Positions 17,154-27,270 are shown, numbered from the stretch's first letter. The stretch: 44,282 nucleotides of DNA from an uncultured Clostridia bacterium (GCA_944389395.1 CALXME010000008.1:1-44282), one strand, 5' to 3'. Numbers and translations are program-made. The notes: generated from the sequence alone by a model not told the origin.

Positions 17154-17831
17154 TTACTTCACTTCAAATTTATATCCAACACCTCTCATTGTTTGAATAT
17201 ATTTTCCTTTTTTACCCAGTTTATGTCTTATTTTTTTAATATGACTATCAATTGTCCTAGAATCTCCATAATAATCATAATTCCAAACATTATTTAAAAT
17301 TTTATCTCTTGATAAAGCAATATTTTGATTTTCTACTAAATAAGTCAATAATTCATATTCTCTTAGACTAAGTTCTACAACTTTACCATCTACTTTTACA
17401 GTTCTTCCTTCTTTATCAATTTCAATTCCACCATAATCTTTCAATTCTTTTGTATCTTGATTTGTTCTTTTTAAAATAGCTTCCACTCTTGCAACTAGGA
17501 TTTTAGGGCTAAAAGGTTTAGAAATATATTCATCCACTCCCAATTCGAATCCAAATAACTCGTCTTGTTCTTCTCCTCTTGCTGTAAGCATTATAATTGG
17601 TACTTTAGATTCTTGTCTGATTTGTCTTAAAACAGACCAACCATCTAGTTTTGGCATCATAACATCTAATAAAATTAAAGTAATTTTATTCTTATTTTCT
17701 TCAAAAACCTCTAATGCTTTTTCCCCATCTTCTGCTTCTAAAATACTAAAACCCTTTGCAACCAAAAAATCTTTGATTAATTTTCTCATCCTTGCTTCAT
17801 CATCTACTACCAAAATATAATTATTAACCAT
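17154..17831 (-). CDS. OmpR/PhoB-family response regulator
   Basis: This 225-residue regulator has an N-terminal receiver domain with the acidic pair DDEAR, the phospho-accepting aspartate in ITLILLDVMMPKLDGWSVL, the threonine in IIMLTARGEE and the lysine in YISKPFSPK. The C-terminal winged-helix domain shows the OmpR pattern: VELSLREYELLTYLVENQNIALSRDKILNNVWNYDYYGDSRTIDSHIKKIRHKLG and TMRGVGYKFE. It lies first in the operon with the histidine kinase. Upstream (17832-17962) there are TATAAT-like hexamers on the minus strand, but no -35 I would defend. Confidence 0.95.
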   Translation of the reverse strand: MVNNYILVVDDEARMRKLIKDFLVAKGFSILEAEDGEKALEVFEENKNKITLILLDVMMPKLDGWSVLRQIRQESKVPIIMLTARGEEQDELFGFELGVDEYISKPFSPKILVARVEAILKRTNQDTKELKDYGGIEIDKEGRTVKVDGKVVELSLREYELLTYLVENQNIALSRDKILNNVWNYDYYGDSRTIDSHIKKIRHKLGKKGKYIQTMRGVGYKFEVK

Positions 17832-17962
17832 TATTTACTCATCCTTTCAAAAATAACCATTATTATTATACATTATACAAGGGTTTTATGTCTATATTGT
17901 GAAAAGTTTTTCTATTTTTGTGAAAAATCACATATCTTTAAAAACAAATCAAACATTATATT

Positions 17963-17994
17963 AAAAACTCCTGTAAGTAAAAATACGGGAGTTT
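17963..17994 (-). terminator. Terminator after the MscS-family gene
   Basis: Stem AAACTCC-GTA / TAC-GGAGTTT (17965-17994), followed on the minus strand by TTT-rich sequence. It separates the mechanosensitive channel gene from the two-component operon. Confidence 0.7.
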
Positions 17995-18014
17995 CTTTAT
18001 ATAAAATTTAAATA

Positions 18015-19082
18015 TTATGAATTTTTCACTAAAACAGTTTTTGTATCATAAGCAAGTTTAATATTTTCTTCTTGTAAAATTTTCATGATTTTATAATTAA
18101 TATCTTCTTTTTCAGCTAAATAGCTGTTATAATCTACAGAATCTGTATAACTACAAATCAAAACATTAAGGCCATTAGATGAAATAGTATCAAATTTAAC
18201 AATAATAGAATCATCAAAAATAGCCTCTCTTGCCTGTAACATATTCATAACTCTAATTTTAAATTTTTCAAGTTTTTCAAGTGAAGTATCAGATTCTATT
18301 GTTAAATTAAGTTTATATCTTCTTTTTTCCATTTTGCTCCAATTAATAATAGAAGCATTTGAAATAATAGAATTAGGAATATTAACTAAAGCATTTTCAA
18401 AAGTTCTTACTCTTGTACTTCGAAAAGTAATATCTTCAACAGTTCCTTCAAAAGTATCCATCTGTATCCAATCACCAACAATAAAAGGTTTATCTATAAA
18501 AACTACTAAACCACCAAATAAGTTCTTAGCAGTATCTTGAGCCGCTAAAGTAACAATAACACCACCAATTCCTAATCCTGCAACTAATCCATTTAGATTA
18601 ATTCCTAATTCTGTAATCACTAAAAATCCTGCTATTACATAAATAAGTCCCCTAATTACTTTTAAGATAAATAAGAACATAGAATCATCCACTTTTTGTT
18701 CCCATTTTACTCTTATTTTTTCTGTCAAACTAGAATTATCAGAAAAACTTCTTGCTAATCCATTTGCAAAAACAATTATACTTAGTATTTTAAAAATTCT
18801 AGTCACCCACATCATTGCTTCATTATTAATTTTTAATGGAACTCTCAAAAATACAATTGCTAAATAGAAACCTAAAAGAATTAAAAATAATCTTAATGGT
18901 TTATAAAAGGCATTTTCTTTTATCTTTTTTTTACTTTTTTCTTTCCACTTAAACATCTTAATAATGAAATATGCAATCCATGAACTAAAAATTCTAAAAA
19001 ATATAATAATTCCTATTGCAAATATAATATCTATTATTTCAATTGATGCTATATTTGTTATTAATTCTTCAAATTGTTCCAT
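18015..19082 (-). CDS. Small-conductance mechanosensitive channel (MscS family)
   Basis: This 355-residue channel protein has N-terminal membrane helices (about residues 15-35, 60-85 and 90-110). The pore-lining helix and adjoining beta domain contain GLVAGLGIGGVIVTLAAQDTAKNLFGGLVVFIDKPFIVGDWIQ, the family signature with Gly/Ala packing. The next stretch (EGTVEDITFRSTRVRTFENALVNIPNSIISNASIINWSKMEKRR) is the usual beta-domain motif. The C-terminal alpha/beta domain is complete. It releases solutes on hypo-osmotic shock. It is downstream of rpoD by 27 nt and may be part of the dnaG-rpoD transcript; a terminator follows it. Confidence 0.93.
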   Translation of the reverse strand: MEQFEELITNIASIEIIDIIFAIGIIIFFRIFSSWIAYFIIKMFKWKEKSKKKIKENAFYKPLRLFLILLGFYLAIVFLRVPLKINNEAMMWVTRIFKILSIIVFANGLARSFSDNSSLTEKIRVKWEQKVDDSMFLFILKVIRGLIYVIAGFLVITELGINLNGLVAGLGIGGVIVTLAAQDTAKNLFGGLVVFIDKPFIVGDWIQMDTFEGTVEDITFRSTRVRTFENALVNIPNSIISNASIINWSKMEKRRYKLNLTIESDTSLEKLEKFKIRVMNMLQAREAIFDDSIIVKFDTISSNGLNVLICSYTDSVDYNSYLAEKEDINYKIMKILQEENIKLAYDTKTVLVKNS

Positions 19083-19109
19083 ACTATTATTCCTTTTCTT
19101 ATTATAAAT

Positions 19110-20324
19110 CTATCCCATATAATCTCTCAATTTTTTACTCCTACTAGGATGTCTTAATTTTCTAAGAGCCTTTGCTTCAATTTGTCTTATTCTTTCCCTT
19201 GTAACTTGGAATTCCCTTCCAACTTCTTCTAATGTTCTTGATTTTCCATCTTCTAAACCAAATCTTAGTTTTAAAACTTTTGCTTCTCGAGGAGTTAAAG
19301 TATTCATTACTTCTTCTAGTTGTTCTCGTAGTAAAGTATAAGCTGCTGAGTCGTGAGGTGCAGGACTATCATCATCTTGTATAAAATCACCCAAATGACT
19401 ATCATCTTCTTCCCCTATTGGTGTTTCTAAAGAAACTGGATCTTGTGCAATTTTTTGTATTTCTACAACTTTTTCTACGGGAATTTCCATTTCTTGTGCA
19501 ATTTCTTCAGGGGTTGGTTCTCTTCCCAATTGTTGTAATAAATGTCTAGATGTACGAATCAATTTATTAATTGTTTCTACCATGTGTACTGGAATCCTAA
19601 TAGTTCTTGCTTGGTCTGCTATAGCTCTCGTTATTGCTTGTCTAATCCACCATGTAGCATAAGTACTAAATTTAAATCCCTTTGTATAATCAAATTTTTC
19701 TACAGCTTTTATTAGTCCCATATTTCCTTCTTGAATTAAATCTAGAAATAACATTCCTCTTCCTACATATTTCTTTGCAATACTTACAACCAATCTTAAA
19801 TTAGATTCTGCAAGTTGTCTTCTAGCTTCCTCATCATTATTTAATATCTTTTTCGCTAATTCTAATTCTTGATCAAAAGTTAATAGCGGAATTCTTCCTA
19901 TTTCACGTAAATACATTCTTACAGGGTCATCTACATTTATACCTTCGTAATTAGTATCTTCTGTTATTTCGTCTAATTTTAAATCCTCAACTTCTTTTAA
20001 ATCTTCAATATCAGGTTCTTCATCTCCATCGTCAGATAACAAGTCTACACCCATTTCTTCAAAAGCATCAAAAACTTGATCGATTTGTTCTGGATTTACA
20101 TCATCTAATTCTGTTGCTAAATCACCATAAGTAATTTTCCCTTTTTCCTTTGCTTTTTTCAAAATATTATTAACTTTTTCATTTTTTATTTTTTCATCTT
20201 CTGGTTTTATATCGATATTATTTTTATGAGTTTCTTTAGATGATTTTTTTATTGTATCTTTTGCTTTTTCTAATTTTTCTATTTCTTCTTTCTCTTCTTT
20301 TTTCTTTGCCATTTTTTTAATCAT
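19110..20324 (-). CDS. rpoD: Primary sigma factor RpoD (SigA)
   Basis: This 404-residue housekeeping sigma factor has a Lys/Glu-rich N-terminal extension, an acidic region, then sigma region 1.2 ([29 protein letters not shown]), and region 2 ([74 protein letters not shown]). Regions 3 and 4 end in [53 protein letters not shown]. An AAAGGA site sits close to the first ATG and about 12 nt before a second ATG four codons later, so the true N-terminus may be MAKKKE. It follows dnaG by 30 nt in the classical dnaG-rpoD order of Bacillota. Confidence 0.97.
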   Translation of the reverse strand: MIKKMAKKKEEKEEIEKLEKAKDTIKKSSKETHKNNIDIKPEDEKIKNEKVNNILKKAKEKGKITYGDLATELDDVNPEQIDQVFDAFEEMGVDLLSDDGDEEPDIEDLKEVEDLKLDEITEDTNYEGINVDDPVRMYLREIGRIPLLTFDQELELAKKILNNDEEARRQLAESNLRLVVSIAKKYVGRGMLFLDLIQEGNMGLIKAVEKFDYTKGFKFSTYATWWIRQAITRAIADQARTIRIPVHMVETINKLIRTSRHLLQQLGREPTPEEIAQEMEIPVEKVVEIQKIAQDPVSLETPIGEEDDSHLGDFIQDDDSPAPHDSAAYTLLREQLEEVMNTLTPREAKVLKLRFGLEDGKSRTLEEVGREFQVTRERIRQIEAKALRKLRHPSRSKKLRDYMG

Positions 20325-20354
20325 TCCTTTCTAAAAGTATAACACCTTTTTATA

Positions 20355-22136
20355 TCATCTAATTTTAGCTAATTGTAATATAATATTACTTAATTCCTTT
20401 TCCAATTCTTTTTTATTGTTTTTTTGTCCATCATCTTCTAATAATGTTAAAATTTCATATTTTCGCTCATTTAATTTTTGTTTTTGATAAGCTTGCATTA
20501 ATTCATCTATTGCTTTTTCTATATCTTCTATACCATCATCTTGTGCCATTATCATGGTAATATGGCTCTGTTCTTCTTCTGATAAATCATCTATTATTGC
20601 ATTAATATTACTATTTCCTTTTTCTAATTCTTCATACACTTTTTGAGCTATTTTTTTATTTAATTTACTTTTAAAATCTTCTGGTAAAATATTTTGTTTT
20701 ATAATTTGAAAAATAGATAAATCTCCTCTTAATACAATGGATAAAATTGTATTTTCTCTCTTTTCTATTGCCTCTGGAACTTCTTTTTCTACACTTTTTA
20801 AATGTATTTTAGGAGCTTTTGCTTGTTCTAAAATTTTTTGCCCTTTATTGTCTGCATAGGACAATTTATTTACTTCTGCATAAATTGCTTCTTTAGAAAC
20901 ATTGTATGTTCTTGCTATTTTATCTATATATACTTCTCTTTCCATACTATTATCTATTTTAGCAATTAATTTAGCTATTTCGTTTAAAAATTTTATTTTA
21001 TCTACTGTGTTTTCTAAATCCAAATTTTTTCTTAATTGTTTTACTTTAAATTCCACAATAGACAATGCTTTATCAATCAAAGCCTGAAATCTTGCATTTC
21101 CATATTTAATAATATATTCATCTGGGTCTTTAGCTCCTTCCATTTGGAGAACTCTTATATCACATCCCATATTTTGCAAAATTTCTATTGACCTATTAAT
21201 AGCTGTTTGACCGGCTCCATCAGAATCAAAACTTAAAATAATTTGTTCAGTATTTTTTCTAAGTAACCAGCCTTGTTGTTGAGTTAAAGCTGTTCCCAAA
21301 GGAGCTACTACATTAGTAATACCTCTTTGATGTAGAGAAATAACATCCATATATCCTTCTACTATTAAAAGTTTTTTTGTATCACTTTTTTTTGCTACAT
21401 TTAGTCCGAATAGATGTCTACCTTTGCTATATACTACATTTTCAGGAGAATTTATGTATTTAGGTTTTGAATCATCTAATACTCTACCACCAAATGCTAT
21501 AACTTTTCCTCTTGCATCACAAATAGGAAACATAAGTCTGTTACGGTATCTGTCTATGAATTTTCCTTGTTCATTTTTATTAACTAAACCTGATTCTAAA
21601 ATTTCTCTTTCTTTAAATCCTTGTTTTATTAATTCCTTATACAACTCATCAAATTTCCCTGAAAAGCCTATTCTAAATGATTTTAATGTTTCATTAGATA
21701 ATTTTCTTTTTTTTATGTATTCTTGTGCAATTTTAGATTCTGGAAGATATAATTTTTGATGGTAATAATTTGCTGTAAATTCATTTATTTGATATATTTT
21801 TTCTTTTAATTCTTCTTTTATTGAATCAACATTATTTGATAAAGTTGGTAATTGTATTTGAGCTCTTTCTGCTAACATTTGAAGTGCTTCAATAAAATTA
21901 ACTCCTTCTATTTTCATCAAAAAAGTAAATACATTTCCTCCTACACCACATCCAAAGCAATGAAATATTTGCTTGTCTGGTGAAACAGAAAAAGAAGGCG
22001 ATTTTTCATTATGAAATGGGCATAGTCCAAAATAATTTCTTCCACTTCTTTTTAAGTGTATATATTGTGAAATAACATCTATGATATCATTAGCTTGTCT
22101 TACTTCTTCTATTATTTCTTCACTATATCTTGCCAT
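20355..22136 (-). CDS. dnaG: DNA primase DnaG
   Basis: This 593-residue primase makes RNA primers at the replication fork. The N-terminal zinc-binding domain shows CPFHNEKSPSFSVSPDKQIFHCFGCG (Cys-His-Cys-Cys). The catalytic core includes RNRLMFPICDARGKVIAFGGRVLDDSKPKYINSPE and the TOPRIM motifs LLIVEGYMDVISLHQRG and IILSFDSDGAGQTAINR with the metal-binding acidic residues. The C-terminal helicase-interaction domain is Lys/Glu-rich and ends near IILQLAKIR. Its length is normal. It is the first gene of the dnaG-rpoD operon. Upstream (22137-22242) is AT-rich with a terminator from the next gene. Confidence 0.97.
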   Translation of the reverse strand: MARYSEEIIEEVRQANDIIDVISQYIHLKRSGRNYFGLCPFHNEKSPSFSVSPDKQIFHCFGCGVGGNVFTFLMKIEGVNFIEALQMLAERAQIQLPTLSNNVDSIKEELKEKIYQINEFTANYYHQKLYLPESKIAQEYIKKRKLSNETLKSFRIGFSGKFDELYKELIKQGFKEREILESGLVNKNEQGKFIDRYRNRLMFPICDARGKVIAFGGRVLDDSKPKYINSPENVVYSKGRHLFGLNVAKKSDTKKLLIVEGYMDVISLHQRGITNVVAPLGTALTQQQGWLLRKNTEQIILSFDSDGAGQTAINRSIEILQNMGCDIRVLQMEGAKDPDEYIIKYGNARFQALIDKALSIVEFKVKQLRKNLDLENTVDKIKFLNEIAKLIAKIDNSMEREVYIDKIARTYNVSKEAIYAEVNKLSYADNKGQKILEQAKAPKIHLKSVEKEVPEAIEKRENTILSIVLRGDLSIFQIIKQNILPEDFKSKLNKKIAQKVYEELEKGNSNINAIIDDLSEEEQSHITMIMAQDDGIEDIEKAIDELMQAYQKQKLNERKYEILTLLEDDGQKNNKKELEKELSNIILQLAKIR

Positions 22137-22243
22137 CTTGCCTCACTTTCTTTCAAAATATTTCATAATTTCATACATAATTATTTTATTCGACGCATTT
22201 TACATAAATCCTTCCTTCTTTAAAAAAAAATTGAATGTACAAC

Positions 22244-22275
22244 AAAAAGGCAAGACTCAAAGAGCTTGTCTTTTT
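22244..22275 (-). terminator. Terminator after the small alarmone synthetase gene
   Basis: Stem AAAAAGGCAAG (22244-22254) / CTTGTCTTTTT (22265-22275) with one G-T pair, followed on the minus strand by a T run. It overlaps the stop codon of the gene. Confidence 0.75.
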
Positions 22276-22933
22276 AACTCAACAACATCATCTTATTATC
22301 TAATTTATTTACCATTTTAGCATAGGAAACTAAATCTTTAGAAGCTTTTTTATTAACCTCCACCTCTGGTTTATATTTTATTTTATGTTCCAAATTGGCC
22401 CAAAAATCCATTGCTAAAGTTCTAATTTGTAATTCTACTTTTACATAAATTTTACTTTTTGACAAACTAACAGGAACCTCTAAGATAATATGATAACTAG
22501 AATATCCACTTTCTTTAGGTTGTGTAATATAATCTTTTTCTTTTAAAATATGTACACCTGGAATCTTTTTTATTAAATCTCTTACTGAAAAAACATCTTT
22601 TTTTAAAGGGCATATTATTCTAATTCCAGCAATATCATTAATATTCTCTATCATTTCTTGATAAGTAAAAGGATATCCTTTTTTCTTCATTTTTTTCATA
22701 ATACTTTCTGGTTTCTTTATTCTAGTACTAACATGGTCAATTAAATCATAATTGTAAAAAATTTTAGATTCATCTTGTAAAATACTTATTTTTGTTTCTA
22801 ATTCTCGAATAGCAATAGAATAAATAAACATCAATTTTTCAAATGTTTCATCTTTTACTGTAATTGGTTCCTTATATTCTAAAAAGTTTTCTATTTTTAC
22901 CAAATGTGCCTCCTCTTTTTTCTTCTTTTTCAT
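22274..22933 (-). CDS. relQ: Small alarmone synthetase, RelQ type (GTP pyrophosphokinase)
   Basis: This 219-residue protein has a single RelA/SpoT synthetase domain and no hydrolase or regulatory domains, so it makes (p)ppGpp from ATP and GTP/GDP without a matching hydrolase. Signatures are STRIKKPESIMKKMKKKGYPFTYQEMIENINDIAGIRIICPLKKDVFSV, the GYSSYHIILEVPV loop that binds the pyrophosphate acceptor, and KVELQIRTLAMDFWANLEHKIKYK. I place the start at the ATG ending at 22933, 8 nt after GGAG, rather than the upstream GTG. The N-terminus is Lys-rich. It is monocistronic with its own terminator. Assignment to RelQ rather than RelP is from size and the tetramer-type C-terminus and is less sure. 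Confidence 0.88.
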   Translation of the reverse strand: MKKKKKEEAHLVKIENFLEYKEPITVKDETFEKLMFIYSIAIRELETKISILQDESKIFYNYDLIDHVSTRIKKPESIMKKMKKKGYPFTYQEMIENINDIAGIRIICPLKKDVFSVRDLIKKIPGVHILKEKDYITQPKESGYSSYHIILEVPVSLSKSKIYVKVELQIRTLAMDFWANLEHKIKYKPEVEVNKKASKDLVSYAKMVNKLDNKMMLLS

Positions 22934-23060
22934 CTGCAACACTCCTTTTATTTAAGTATTTACTATATTGCTTTCTGAAATATCTACTTTTAATATATGC
23001 ACATTATATTGGTATATTGTTTCCTAAATATATTTTTATGGTGTTTTTTTGATGAATTTT

Positions 23061-24362
23061 TTATCTACCTTCTTCTTTTTTGTTAATATGAGAATTTTTC
23101 TTTATTTTAGGAGAAATAGGTGCTACCTTACATGTATTTTTCACTTGTTTCTCTCTATGTCCTAGAACTGTATCAAATCCTCGTATGACATTTTTTCTCT
23201 GTTCAGGAGAAATTGATTTTAATTTTTCCGCCACCCCAGAAGTTTGTAACATTTCGAAAGTAGTTCTAAGGGAATCGTCCTCTAACAATTCTGTACAAAA
23301 ACTTAAAAACTTTTCTAAACGTTCTTTTGGAATATCTACCAAATTTTCTTCAAACTTTTCAATTGTATCATTAATTCCTATAATTCCTCTTACTTGTGCA
23401 TGAACATCTTTCAACTGCATTCTAGATAATTTTGTTCCCAATTCTTTTTCAATTGATTGTATAAACTTATCTTCATCTTCATTTGATAGTTCATTCATCC
23501 TTTTAGACTGTGGTATACTAAAACGACCTGTTTCTAAATAAGCACTAACAGATTTATTTGCAATATGTTTTAACAATTTATCTTGTAAATCTTTTTGTGT
23601 ATATCTATAACTACTTTGTTTATATGAATTCCCTTTTTTTCTTTTTTGCCACTCTTCTTCCACTAATTTAGGCATATTCTCTGCAAACATTTCTTCTACT
23701 GGTATTAATTTAGATAATGTTGGAATTGTAGTAGTTCCAAAGCGAAAATAATTATTTGCCATTTTCTTTGCTATTATTTTGCGTATCATATTTTGTGCTT
23801 TATTGTCTTGTAGATTCACATCTAAACATCTTACTCTTTCTACAATTTCTAACTCTGCCAAGTCCTGGCATTTCTCGTAAATTTCTTCTAACTTTTCATA
23901 ATCTTTTTTTTCCTTTTTTCTTTCCTCTTCTGTTTGATTTTTCTCTCTACGTTTTTCAATTAAAATTTGCATTTCTTTTTTTAAATCCAAATTTTGTATT
24001 TTCTCTGATAATAATTCTTGTCTAAAAATAGCCATATTACCTTTTAATATTAATTCTTTTATTCCTTCATCTGTTAGCTTATCAGATACTGTATCATCTA
24101 ATACACTGTCTGGAATTTCTTTACTTTTAGTGATTTCTAATGCCACTTTATCTAAAAACTCATTTGGTGCTTGCTCATCATCATCTATCCTAACACCTAA
24201 TTCCATCAATAAATCTTTTCTAATTTCTGGATGTTTTTCTAACATAGAAAGAAATTTTTCCTTTGCTTTATAAATATCTTCGTCCTCTGCTACATTTATA
24301 GCTTCCCTAACCATTTGTTCTACTTTATTATTTTTACCTAATATTTTATTTATTAATTTCAT
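23061..24362 (-). CDS. Unknown protein, highly charged and helical
   Basis: I do not recognise this protein of about 433 residues. It starts at ATG (24360-24362) behind an AAAGGAAAG site; an upstream ATG exists but has no ribosome-binding site. The sequence is soluble, rich in Lys and Glu, and mainly helical. There is a probable coiled coil around residues 135-185 (EILIEKRREKNQTEEERKKEKKDYEKLEEIYEKC pattern). A block of hydrophobic-spaced helices, NYFRFGTTTIPTLSKLIPVEEMFAENM, is followed by YLETGRFSIPQSKRMNELSNEDE, which looks like a repeat of a RFxxxxIPxxxxL unit. There is no signal peptide or membrane helix. It stands alone between relQ and the adhE terminator. Confidence 0.6.
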   Translation of the reverse strand: MKLINKILGKNNKVEQMVREAINVAEDEDIYKAKEKFLSMLEKHPEIRKDLLMELGVRIDDDEQAPNEFLDKVALEITKSKEIPDSVLDDTVSDKLTDEGIKELILKGNMAIFRQELLSEKIQNLDLKKEMQILIEKRREKNQTEEERKKEKKDYEKLEEIYEKCQDLAELEIVERVRCLDVNLQDNKAQNMIRKIIAKKMANNYFRFGTTTIPTLSKLIPVEEMFAENMPKLVEEEWQKRKKGNSYKQSSYRYTQKDLQDKLLKHIANKSVSAYLETGRFSIPQSKRMNELSNEDEDKFIQSIEKELGTKLSRMQLKDVHAQVRGIIGINDTIEKFEENLVDIPKERLEKFLSFCTELLEDDSLRTTFEMLQTSGVAEKLKSISPEQRKNVIRGFDTVLGHREKQVKNTCKVAPISPKIKKNSHINKKEEGR

Positions 24363-24443
24363 TTTTTCTTTCCTTTCTGTAAAACCTTGAATTTTCTTTC
24401 TTATTTTATCATTTTTATGTTTACCAGTCAACTGGCAATAAAA

Positions 24444-24517
24444 AAGTCTTAAATATATTTACATTATTTTAACAATCTATAATCCAGTATAAAATAATAA
24501 ACATATACTTAAGACTT
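24444..24517 (-). terminator. Long-stem terminator after adhE
   Basis: AAGTCTTAA (24444-24452) pairs with TTAAGACTT (24509-24517); inner blocks TTATTTTA/TAAAATAA also pair. On the minus strand the stem is followed by TTTTTTATTG. Confidence 0.65.
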
Positions 24518-24527
24518 ATTTCAAATT

Positions 24528-27131
24528 CTATTTCCCATAATAACTGTCTAATAAAATTTCTTTTAATTCTGTAACTAAAGGTACTCTTGGATTTGCTGTT
24601 GTACATTGGTCTTCAAATGCTCTATCTGCAAGTAAATCCACTTTTGCTAGAAATTCTTGTTCTTCAATCCCAGCTTCTTGAAGGCATTTTGGCATATTTA
24701 AATGTTCATTCAATTCTTTTATTTTTTGTATTAAACTTTCTATTCCTTCTTCAAGTGTATTAGCTGGCAACCCTACTTTTTTAGCAAGCATTGCATATTT
24801 TTGGTCTGCGATAAAATATTCATATTTAGGAAATGAAACAAATTTTGTTGGTTTAGAAGCATTATATCTAATAACATATGGTAATAAAATGGCATTAATT
24901 CTTCCATGTGGTAAATGAAATTCTGCTCCGATTTTATGTGCTAAAGAATGATTTATTCCTAAAAATGCATTTGTAAATGCCATACCTGCAATTGTACTTG
25001 CATTATGCATTTTTTCTCTTGCAGTTTTATCACTACCATCATCATATGCTTTTTCTAGATATTGCATTACTAATTCTACTGCTTTTTCTGCTAGTCCATC
25101 TGTATAATCTGAAGCCATATTAGAAACATAGGCTTCGATTGCATGTGTTAATACATCCATCCCTGTATCTGCTGTAACAGATTTTGGCAAACTCATTACT
25201 AAATCTGGGTCAATAATTGCTACATCTGGTGTTAATTCATAATCAGCTAAAGGATATTTCTTATTTTTCTCTTTATCTGTAATGACTGCAAAAGATGTCA
25301 CTTCTGAACCTGTTCCTGAAGTAGTTGGAATTGCTACCATTTTACATTTTGTTCCTAATTTAGGAAATTTGTATGTTCTTTTCCTAATGTCCATAAATTT
25401 TAATTTTAATCCTTCAACATCTGCATCTGGATTTTCATAAAATAGCCACATTCCTTTTGCAGCATCAATTGGGCTTCCTCCACCTAATGCAATAATCACA
25501 TCAGGTTTAAAAGTTTTCATTACTTCTACACCCTTTTTTATCGTATCAAAAGATGGGTCTGATTCTACATCACTAAATATTTCTGAATGGACATATTGTT
25601 GTCTTTTTCTCAAATGATATAAAATTTTATCTACATATCCTAATTTCATCATTCCTTCATCTGTTACGATAAATGCTCTTTCAATATCAGGCATTTTTTC
25701 TAAATATTGAATAGAACCTGCTTCGAAATATATTTTTTCTGGTATTTTAAACCATTGCATATTAACCCTCCTTTTTGCAACTCTTTTGATATTAATTAAA
25801 TTAACACTAGACACATTAGCAGTTGTAGAATTTCCTCCAAAGGAACCACAACCTAGTGTTAAAGATGGCATATTAGTATTATAAATATCTCCAATTGCAC
25901 CATGCGTAGAAGGTGAATTTACAATAATTCTACCAGCTTTCATTCTTTTAGAAAATTCTAAAATAGTTTGTTTATCTTCTGAATGTATAACAGCAGAATG
26001 TCCTAATCCCCCAAATTCTATTAATTTTTCTGCTTTTTCTATACCTTCTTCCTTATTCTCTACAATATAATAAGTTAATACAGGACTTAATTTTTCTTTT
26101 GAAAATGGATAATCTCTTCCAATTCCTTCTTCATATACAACAAGAACCTTTGTATCTTCTGGCACCTCAAAACCCGCATCTTTTGCTATTTTATAAGGGG
26201 GTTGCCCTGGTACATGTGATTTTAATTTATATCCATATTCTTCTGTATATTCAAACATGCTTTCTGCTAATTTTTGTTTTTCTTCAGGACTAACAAAATA
26301 ACATCCAGCTTCTCTCATTAATTTTTCAAATTCTTGATAAATATCTTTATCTACCAAAACAGCTTGTTCTGAAGCACATATCATACCATTGTCAAAAGCT
26401 TTAGACATTACTAAATCATTGACAGAAGTCGGCAATTTTGCAGTCTTATCAATATAACAAGGAACATTTCCTGGCCCTACTCCTAATGCTGGTTTACCAC
26501 AAGAATAAGCAGACCTAACCATTCCTGTTCCTCCTGTTGCTAAAATAAGATTAACATCAGGATGATTCATTAAAGCTCTAGTTGCTAAAATACTTGGTTC
26601 CTCTATCCATAAAATACAATTTTCTGGAGCTCCTGCAGAAATTGCTGCATCTCTTAAAATCTCTGCCGCTCTACTACTACATTTTTGAGCAGATGGATGA
26701 AATCCAAATATAATAACATTTCTTGTTTTTGCTGCAATAATAGATTTAAACATCGTAGTAGAAGTAGGATTTGTAACAGGTGTTACACCTGCAATAATAC
26801 CAACAGGTTCTGCAATTTCTACATAATCTTCTTCATCATCTTCACGAATAATTCCTACCGTTTTTTCATATTTAATACTATGATATACATATTCTGTTGC
26901 AAACATATTCTTTGTTATTTTATCTTCATAAATTCCTCTACCTGTTTCTTCTACTGCCATTTTAGCAAGTTCCATATGATGTTCTAATCCTGCCATTGAC
27001 ATTGCTTTTGTAATATTGTCTACTGTTTGTTGGTCTAATTTTAAATATTCTTCAGATGCCTTCTTTGCTTTTTGAACTAAAGCATCAATTTGTATTTTTA
27101 CCTTTTCTTCTGTTATTTCATTTTCAGCCAT
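24528..27131 (-). CDS. adhE: Bifunctional aldehyde-alcohol dehydrogenase AdhE
   Basis: This 867-residue fusion reduces acetyl-CoA to acetaldehyde and then to ethanol with NADH. The N-terminal aldehyde dehydrogenase half (to about residue 445) has VGIIAGVTPVTNPTSTTMFKS, the NAD-binding GGTGMVRSAYSCGKPALGVGPGN, and the catalytic cysteine in FDNGMICASEQ. The C-terminal iron alcohol dehydrogenase half (from MQWFKIPEKIYFEAGSIQYL) has ALGGGSPIDAAKGMW, the IPTTSGTGSEVTSFAVI block, and metal ligands in the region DPDLVMSLPKSVTADTGMDVLTHAIEAYVS and GINHSLAHKIGAEFHLPHGRINAILLP. It has a strong promoter (TTGACA, 16 nt, TATAAT), GGAGG 8 nt before the ATG and a terminator. With pflBA it forms the fermentation outlet. 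Confidence 0.97.
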   Translation of the reverse strand: MAENEITEEKVKIQIDALVQKAKKASEEYLKLDQQTVDNITKAMSMAGLEHHMELAKMAVEETGRGIYEDKITKNMFATEYVYHSIKYEKTVGIIREDDEEDYVEIAEPVGIIAGVTPVTNPTSTTMFKSIIAAKTRNVIIFGFHPSAQKCSSRAAEILRDAAISAGAPENCILWIEEPSILATRALMNHPDVNLILATGGTGMVRSAYSCGKPALGVGPGNVPCYIDKTAKLPTSVNDLVMSKAFDNGMICASEQAVLVDKDIYQEFEKLMREAGCYFVSPEEKQKLAESMFEYTEEYGYKLKSHVPGQPPYKIAKDAGFEVPEDTKVLVVYEEGIGRDYPFSKEKLSPVLTYYIVENKEEGIEKAEKLIEFGGLGHSAVIHSEDKQTILEFSKRMKAGRIIVNSPSTHGAIGDIYNTNMPSLTLGCGSFGGNSTTANVSSVNLINIKRVAKRRVNMQWFKIPEKIYFEAGSIQYLEKMPDIERAFIVTDEGMMKLGYVDKILYHLRKRQQYVHSEIFSDVESDPSFDTIKKGVEVMKTFKPDVIIALGGGSPIDAAKGMWLFYENPDADVEGLKLKFMDIRKRTYKFPKLGTKCKMVAIPTTSGTGSEVTSFAVITDKEKNKKYPLADYELTPDVAIIDPDLVMSLPKSVTADTGMDVLTHAIEAYVSNMASDYTDGLAEKAVELVMQYLEKAYDDGSDKTAREKMHNASTIAGMAFTNAFLGINHSLAHKIGAEFHLPHGRINAILLPYVIRYNASKPTKFVSFPKYEYFIADQKYAMLAKKVGLPANTLEEGIESLIQKIKELNEHLNMPKCLQEAGIEEQEFLAKVDLLADRAFEDQCTTANPRVPLVTELKEILLDSYYGK

Positions 27132-27182
27132 ATAAAAACCTCCATTTTATAAAACTTCTTGTTCTTTAGTTTAACCAATTCT

Positions 27183-27210
27183 ATTATATATTATTAAGAA
27201 AAATTGTCAA
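27183..27210 (-). promoter_or_regulatory. SigmaA promoter for adhE
   Basis: Minus strand: TTGACA (27205-27210), 16 nt, TATAAT (27183-27188), both hexamers perfect. The -35 box lies 2 nt after the T-run of the preceding terminator. Confidence 0.8.
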
Positions 27211-27212
27211 TA

Positions 27213-27238
27213 GAAAAAAAGCCATTATGGCTTTCTTC
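27213..27238 (-). terminator. Terminator between the structured element and adhE
   Basis: Palindromic stem AAAGCC/GGCTTT with the loop AT(A/T)AT (27218-27234), followed on the minus strand by TTTTTTT. It ends transcription coming from the M23 gene or the structured element before the adhE promoter. Confidence 0.75.
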
Positions 27239-27270
27239 AATAAGTATTTAAGAATATATATAATAATTAG

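Noticed and set aside
17832..17962. Promoter for the two-component operon
   Set aside because: TATAAT-like hexamers exist, but no acceptable -35 at 16-18 nt, so I did not call it.
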